Below the pieces are notes generated by a model. The model made no database searches. It had not been told where the DNA came from and saw nothing but the letters and a program-made list of their open reading frames with translations. Below are positions 59,579 to 64,000 of a stretch of 64,000 nt of DNA, in pieces (position 1 is the stretch's first letter; the number at the start of each line of letters is the position of its first letter). Source of the stretch: JADKAV01 sp963818505 (GTDB lineage Bacteria; Actinomycetota; Actinomycetes; S36-B12; UBA10799). The stretch covers positions 248,001-312,000 of the forward strand of contig CAWFSJ010000001.1 in NCBI GenBank assembly GCA_963818505.1, read 5' to 3'. The position numbers and the translations under genes are program-made.

Positions 59579-60688
59579 TCAGCCCGTCAGTGCGCGCCCG
59601 ATGACGAGCCTCTGAATCTCGTTGGTCCCCTCGACGATCTGCAGCACCTTAGCTTCGCGCATGTAGCGCTCGACCGGGTAGTCCTCCACGTAGCCCGCCC
59701 CTCCCAGCACCTGCACAGCGCTGGTTGTGACAGCCATAGCCATGTCGGTGCAGAAGAGTTTGGCCATCGCGGCTTGTGTGGAGAAGGGCTGCGCGGCATC
59801 ACGACGCCTGGCCGCCTCGAGGTACAGCGCGCGGCCTGCGGCGATTCCGGTGGCCATGTCGGCCAAGGTGAACGAGACGCCTTGGAACGCCGCGATGGGC
59901 TTGTCGAACTGTCTGCGCTCGCGGGCGTATGCGACGGCCACATCCAGTGCCGACTGGGCCAGGCCAACAGCGCATGCTGCAATCCCCAGGCGCCCGGAGT
60001 CCAGAGCATCAAGGGCTATCCGGAAGCCAGCACCATCGGGCCCAAGCTGACGGTCCTCGTCGATCAGGACGTCGTCAAGGATCACCTGGGCGGTCACCGA
60101 TCCCCGCATCCCCATCTTCCGTTCAGGGGTGGCAGCACTGAGCCCACTGGCATCCGCGGGCACGAGGAAGGCGGTGATCCCGTCGGTGCGGCCCGGCGCG
60201 GTCCTGGCCATGACGGTGTAGAAGTCCGCCACTCCCCCATGGGTGATCCATGCCTTCGTCCCGTTGATGCGGAAGCCCCCGGCCTCGCGCACGGCTGATG
60301 TCTTCAGACCGGCTGCGTCCGAGCCGGACTGCGGTTCACTCAGGCAATAGGCGCCCAGCAGGTCCCCGCCGAGCATGTCGGGCAGCCAGCGGTCACGTTG
60401 CTCGTCAGTGCCGACTGTGGCAAGGGCGTGGCACGACAAGGTGTGAACGCTCACGCCGAGTGCGACTGTCAGCCATCGGCGAGACAGTGTCTCCAACACC
60501 TGCAGGTAGTCGACGTAACCGACCTCGCCCCCGCCCCAGCGCTGCGGGTAGACCAGCCCCAACAGCCCCGCATTTCCGAGGGTCCTGAACGCCTCGCGCG
60601 GGAAGCGTTCTTCGCGTTCGTATTCGGCGGCGACCGGAGCCAGTTCCTTGTCCGCGATCTGACCGGTCAGCTCCAGCAACTCGTTCAT
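59579..60688 (-). CDS. Acyl-CoA dehydrogenase
   Basis: A 369-residue flavoprotein of the acyl-CoA dehydrogenase family. AYCLSEPQSGSDAAGLKTSA near residue 113 and INGTKAWITHGGVADFYTVM near 142 are the family signatures that contact FAD and substrate. The end, QIVEGTNEIQRLVIGRAL, contains the catalytic Glu position. It oxidises an acyl-CoA to the enoyl-CoA; chain length cannot be told. The start overlaps the M24 stop by four bases, so it is in an operon with it. Confidence 0.9.
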   Translation of the reverse strand: MNELLELTGQIADKELAPVAAEYEREERFPREAFRTLGNAGLLGLVYPQRWGGGEVGYVDYLQVLETLSRRWLTVALGVSVHTLSCHALATVGTDEQRDRWLPDMLGGDLLGAYCLSEPQSGSDAAGLKTSAVREAGGFRINGTKAWITHGGVADFYTVMARTAPGRTDGITAFLVPADASGLSAATPERKMGMRGSVTAQVILDDVLIDEDRQLGPDGAGFRIALDALDSGRLGIAACAVGLAQSALDVAVAYARERRQFDKPIAAFQGVSFTLADMATGIAAGRALYLEAARRRDAAQPFSTQAAMAKLFCTDMAMAVTTSAVQVLGGAGYVEDYPVERYMREAKVLQIVEGTNEIQRLVIGRALTG

Positions 60689-61797
60689 ACGACGATCAGA
60701 TCATGGGGCCTTCGGTTGCAGTTGAGGTGGCCGTCCGGGGTGCAGATCACGATGTCCTCGATGCGGGCGCCATGCGAACCCGCCCGGTAGACGCCGGGCT
60801 CGATGCTGAACGCCATGCCGGCTTCCAGGATCCGGTGGTTGCCAGAGACGATGTACGGCTCCTCATGGGTCTCCAGGCCGATTCCGTGGCCCGTCCGGTG
60901 GATGAAGTACTCCCCCAGCCCCGCCTCGTCCAGGTAGTCCCGGGCCACGGCATCAATCGCCTCGCAGGACATCCCAGGCTTGACGCTGGCCACCGCCTCG
61001 GCCTGTGCCAGTCGAAGAACACTGAACTCCCGGTAGGCCACCTCGCGGGGTTCGCCCACGCAGTACATGCGGGTCGAGTCGCTGCAATAGCCGTCTGGCA
61101 TCGTTCCCCCGATGTCGACGACCACGGTGTCACCGCGTTCGATCACCCGATCAGACAACTCGTGGTGTGGGCTTGCGCCATTGGGCCCGGACGCAACTAT
61201 GACGAAATCGACGGTCGAGTGTCCGGCGGCCAGAATCGCGTCCGAGATGTCGGCACCCACTTGGCGTTCGGTGCGACCCGCCTCGAGGAAGCCGCCGACC
61301 TGCGCGTGGACGGCGTCGATCGCGGCGCCGGCACGGACCAGTGAGGCGATCTCGGAAGCGGACTTGCGCATCCTGAGTTCCTGGATGACCGAACCAGCCG
61401 CCACTTGGTGTGCGTCGGGCATCGCGTCGCGCAGAGCCAGCACCTTCGATGCCCACATGTGGTCGTCCACTGCCACCCGCTGTGCCTTGCCCACCAGCGA
61501 GGCTGTGAGTGCGAAGGGGTCATCGGTTTCTTGCCACGCGACGATCTCGAGGTCGAGTTGGTTGATGGGGCTGGCCATGGCGGCGGGCACTTCCAGCGCC
61601 GGCACCACGAGGCGGATATCTCCATCGAGTGGGACCACTAAACACGTGAGACGTTCCAGGGCGATCGCGTCGTAACCGGTGAGGTAGCGCAGGTCGGGCC
61701 CCGGCGACACCAGCAGGGCATCGACGCCTGCGATCTGGGATGTCTCGCGCACCCTTTCAAGGCGGTCTTCGAGGTCCGGGATGTCGATGTTCGTCAC
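60685..61797 (-). CDS. M24-family Xaa-Pro peptidase
   Basis: A 370-residue pita-bread metallopeptidase. The N-terminal creatinase-like domain includes LLVSPGPDLRYLTGYDAI near residue 25; the catalytic domain has VVDIGGTMPDGYCSDSTRMY near 230, HRTGHGIGLETHEEPYIV near 300 and FSIEPGVYRAGSHGARIED near 332, with the two Asp, His and two Glu metal ligands. GTG 61797 is chosen because the folded domain begins there (TNIDIPDLEDR). It removes N-terminal residues before proline; divergent from the exonuclease gene. Confidence 0.91.
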   Translation of the reverse strand: MTNIDIPDLEDRLERVRETSQIAGVDALLVSPGPDLRYLTGYDAIALERLTCLVVPLDGDIRLVVPALEVPAAMASPINQLDLEIVAWQETDDPFALTASLVGKAQRVAVDDHMWASKVLALRDAMPDAHQVAAGSVIQELRMRKSASEIASLVRAGAAIDAVHAQVGGFLEAGRTERQVGADISDAILAAGHSTVDFVIVASGPNGASPHHELSDRVIERGDTVVVDIGGTMPDGYCSDSTRMYCVGEPREVAYREFSVLRLAQAEAVASVKPGMSCEAIDAVARDYLDEAGLGEYFIHRTGHGIGLETHEEPYIVSGNHRILEAGMAFSIEPGVYRAGSHGARIEDIVICTPDGHLNCNRRPHDLIVV

Positions 61798-61831
61798 GCC
61801 TGCGACACTACTGCCTGTGCCAGGACCTCTC

Positions 61832-62731
61832 ATGCTGTTGGACACCGCCTCGTTGTACTTCCGCGCGTTCTTCGGCGTGCCCGATCGGCGCAAGAGCCCC
61901 TCAGCGCCACCCACCAACGCCGCGAGCGGCCTGCTGGACATGATCGCCAGGCTCGTGCGCGAGTACGAACCTGGTCGAGTCATCGCCTGCTGGGACGATG
62001 ACTGGCGTCCGGATTTCCGGGTCGATCTGATACCGAGCTACAAGGAACACCGGGTGGCGACCGGAGACACCGAGCAGGTACCCGATGCCCTGTCCGAGCA
62101 GATCCCCCTGATCGAGGCGCTGCTCATCGCTACGGGTATTCCCCGGGTGGGTGTTCCCGGTTACGAGGCTGACGATGTCATCGGCACCTACGCGACCGTC
62201 GCGACAGGGGCCGTGGACATCGTCACCGGTGACCGGGATCTGTTCCAACTCGTAGATGACGACCGTGACGTGAGAGTGCTCTACACGGCTCGCGGCATCG
62301 CCAAACTGCAGGTCGTCGACGACGGATTCGTTCTCGAAAAGTACGGCGTTCGCGCCGCTCAGTACGCGGATATGGCAGCTCTTCGAGGTGATGCGAGTGA
62401 CGGTCTGCCCGGGGTGCGCGGCGTCGGGGAGAAGACAGCGGCCTCGTTGTTGCGCACGTTCGGCTCGTTGCAGCAAGTGCGCACCGCTGCTGGTGATCCT
62501 GCCAGCGCCATGGCACCACGGCTGCGCGGTTCCCTGACTGAAGCCGCCGACTACCTGGACGTGGCCCCACAGGTCGTGGCCGTGGTCCGCGACCTGCCGG
62601 TCCCTGCGATTCCTGCACGGCAGCCGGACCCCGATCTGGCGTTCCTGCAGGCACTCGGCGAGGAGTTCGCGATCAGTTCGTCCATCGACCGCGTCGTCGC
62701 GGCACTGGCGGATCACACCTCTGAGGAGTAG
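61832..62731 (+). CDS. 5'-3' exonuclease (FEN/PolI N-domain family)
   Basis: A 299-residue stand-alone 5'-3' exonuclease. LLDTASLYFRAFFGVPD at the start carries the first metal Asp, GVPGYEADDVIGTYA and VDIVTGDRDLFQLVDD near residue 125 form the acidic metal centre, and the helix-hairpin-helix region LPGVRGVGEKTAASLLRTFG near 195 binds DNA. It probably removes RNA primers or flaps. ATG 61832 is preceded by AGGA; GTG 61817 is possible. Confidence 0.9.
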   Translation: MLLDTASLYFRAFFGVPDRRKSPSAPPTNAASGLLDMIARLVREYEPGRVIACWDDDWRPDFRVDLIPSYKEHRVATGDTEQVPDALSEQIPLIEALLIATGIPRVGVPGYEADDVIGTYATVATGAVDIVTGDRDLFQLVDDDRDVRVLYTARGIAKLQVVDDGFVLEKYGVRAAQYADMAALRGDASDGLPGVRGVGEKTAASLLRTFGSLQQVRTAAGDPASAMAPRLRGSLTEAADYLDVAPQVVAVVRDLPVPAIPARQPDPDLAFLQALGEEFAISSSIDRVVAALADHTSEE

Positions 62732-64000
62732 TCGACAACACCGCGCCGAAGCAGGTCGGCGGCGGCCCTTGCCCGCACCCGCACGGGATCGTCGACTGCC
62801 GCTGCGGCGGACACCTGCCCCAGTGCGTCGATGACCTGCTTGCACCAGCGCACGAAATCCCCGGCCGGCAGATCGGTTCCGGCCAGGACCGCTGACAAGG
62901 ATTGCCCGTTGGCCCATTGGTAGGCGGCCCAGCAGAATCCGAGGTCGGGTTCGGGTGTGGGCGTGACTTTGAACTCGGACTCCAGCGCCTCGATAGATGC
63001 CCAGATGTGGACCTGTTCGGCCAGCACGTCCCGGACCCGACCGTTGGGCAGCCTGGGCACCTGCTCTTCGTCGGTGCGCGAGGAGTACACGAGCGCGCAT
63101 ACAGCGGCGGCCAGTTCTGGTCCGGTGAGTTCACGCCACAAGCCGGTACGTAGGCATTCGGCGATGACCAGGGAGCGGTCAGTGTAGATCCGCCCCAGCA
63201 TCTGGCCGTCCTGGGTGACCTGCAGCTCCTCGCCGTCTGCACGCAGGTACTCCAACTCGACCAGCACCCCACAGATGCGGTCGAACTGCCTGGCGATGGT
63301 GTTGGTCCTGCCCTCCACACGCCGGGACAAGGAGTCATTCTCGCGCTGGAGTTTCGCGGCCCTTTCGGCCCAGCGGGCGTGCAGCTCACGCTCACCGCAA
63401 CCATGGCAGGGGTGTTTGCGCAGACGGGCTCGCAACCGTGCGATCTCCACGTCGTTGCCACTGTCGCGCACCCGTGCCGGCCGCACGTGTGTGTGTCTGC
63501 CGGTGAGTTCGCGCAGCGTGGACGAGAGCGCCTTGCGCGCGTTCGCGCTGCGGGCGTGGAAGTCCCGCGGGATGCGGATCCGGTCCACCACGACCGCTGG
63601 TGCCGGGAAGTCCGCCACACTCAGGCGGCGCACCTGACGGTCCACCGTCAGCACCTGTGGCCGCGGTTCACCGGCGTCGTCCACGCCGGCTTCCAGCACC
63701 ACTGCGAGTCCGGATCTGCGACCCGTGGGGATGGCGATGACATCACCCGGGGTCAGCTTCTCCAACGACTGCGCCGCATGCGCCCGTGTGAGTCTGGCCG
63801 ACTCCCGCGATGTGTTCTTCTCCAGGGCGGACAGTTGCGCGCGCATCCCGGCGTACTCGGAGAAGTCACCGAGATGGCAGTGCATCGACTCCTCGTACCC
63901 GGCGATCACCTGGTCGTTGCGCTTGATCTGAGACGCAAGGCCGACCACGGACTGATCACTTTGGTACTGGGCGAAGGACGTCTCGAGGATCTCGCGCGCG
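62713..64000 (-). CDS. Ski2/Mtr4-type DEAD/DEAH-box RNA helicase, C-terminal part
   Basis: The reading frame continues beyond the window's right edge; the visible 429 codons are the C-terminal part. The stretch LETSFAQYQSDQSVV before the visible Met and the ending LRRGVVDYSSEV fit the helicase group with a DSHCT-like C-terminal domain common in actinobacteria (HelY-like). KLQRENDSLSRRVEGR near the middle suggests a short coiled coil, and CHGCGERELH could bind zinc. The nucleotide-binding core lies outside the window. The 3' end overlaps the convergent exonuclease gene by 19 bases. Confidence 0.82.
   Translation of the reverse strand, partial: AREILETSFAQYQSDQSVVGLASQIKRNDQVIAGYEESMHCHLGDFSEYAGMRAQLSALEKNTSRESARLTRAHAAQSLEKLTPGDVIAIPTGRRSGLAVVLEAGVDDAGEPRPQVLTVDRQVRRLSVADFPAPAVVVDRIRIPRDFHARSANARKALSSTLRELTGRHTHVRPARVRDSGNDVEIARLRARLRKHPCHGCGERELHARWAERAAKLQRENDSLSRRVEGRTNTIARQFDRICGVLVELEYLRADGEELQVTQDGQMLGRIYTDRSLVIAECLRTGLWRELTGPELAAAVCALVYSSRTDEEQVPRLPNGRVRDVLAEQVHIWASIEALESEFKVTPTPEPDLGFCWAAYQWANGQSLSAVLAGTDLPAGDFVRWCKQVIDALGQVSAAAAVDDPVRVRARAAADLLRRGVVDYSSEV

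Overview
The window is GC-rich, gene-dense chromosomal DNA from an actinobacterium. Indicators are RbpA, an SsgA-family protein, DUF3099, a GPGG-motif membrane peptide, a PGPGW membrane protein, a DUF222/HNH endonuclease, adjacent but unfused Lnt and polyprenol-phosphate-mannose synthase genes, frequent GTG starts, and ATGA or GTGA overlaps between genes. The SsgA-like gene and the unfused lnt-ppm pair argue against a mycobacterium. The species cannot be fixed from this sequence. No prophage, IS, CRISPR array or rRNA was seen.

Layout. 1-8.3 kb: the end of sufU, sufT, an ABC-F ATPase, a small HTH protein, an ABC exporter, an SDR-like protein, SURF1, dodecin, a large membrane protein and DUF3099. 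8.3-17.3 kb: a pmbA-tldD pair, a CphA-like Mur ligase that lacks the ATP-grasp domain, a secreted protein, and a cyanophycin cphB-cphA operon. 17.4-24 kb: two histidine phosphatases, serB, an ABC ATPase, TauE/SafE, an RNA methyltransferase and an APC permease. 24-28.2 kb: a polar amino-acid ABC importer and a RCK/TrkA-type membrane protein. 28.2-38.9 kb: a secreted protein, a complete histidine-utilisation operon (hutH-hutU-hutI-hutG-like), a convergent APC permease, a GNAT protein and a class III aminotransferase. 38.9-43.9 kb: small conserved proteins, a second TauE, tRNA-Leu, an RNA ligase/phosphodiesterase and an M20 peptidase. 43.9-49 kb: a repeat-rich gap, a 47-codon GPGG gene, a tRNA Gly-Cys-Val cluster, pabB-pabC, an FMN hydroxy-acid oxidase, ssgA-like, a PGPGW protein and a second tRNA-Val. 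49-56 kb: a collagen-motif secreted protein, a DUF222/HNH protein with an SOS-box-like promoter, a dipeptidase, VOC, DinB, an amidase and GDPD. 56-64 kb: rbpA behind an exact SigR-type promoter, ppm-lnt, a degenerate amidohydrolase, acyl-CoA dehydrogenase, an M24 peptidase, a 5'-3' exonuclease and the C-terminal part of a Ski2/Mtr4-like helicase.

Nitrogen handling is the recurring theme: cyanophycin synthesis and breakdown, histidine degradation to glutamate, an amino-acid ABC importer, two APC permeases and several peptidases. The most unusual item is the protein at 11.2-12.7 kb. It looks like CphA with its ATP-grasp domain missing and its Mur-ligase motor intact, and it lies beside tldD/pmbA and near the genuine cphBA operon. 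Other points of interest are SigR-type promoters, a repeat-rich intergenic region, a possible tRNA-Leu 3'-end duplication, and several enzymes with substituted key residues.
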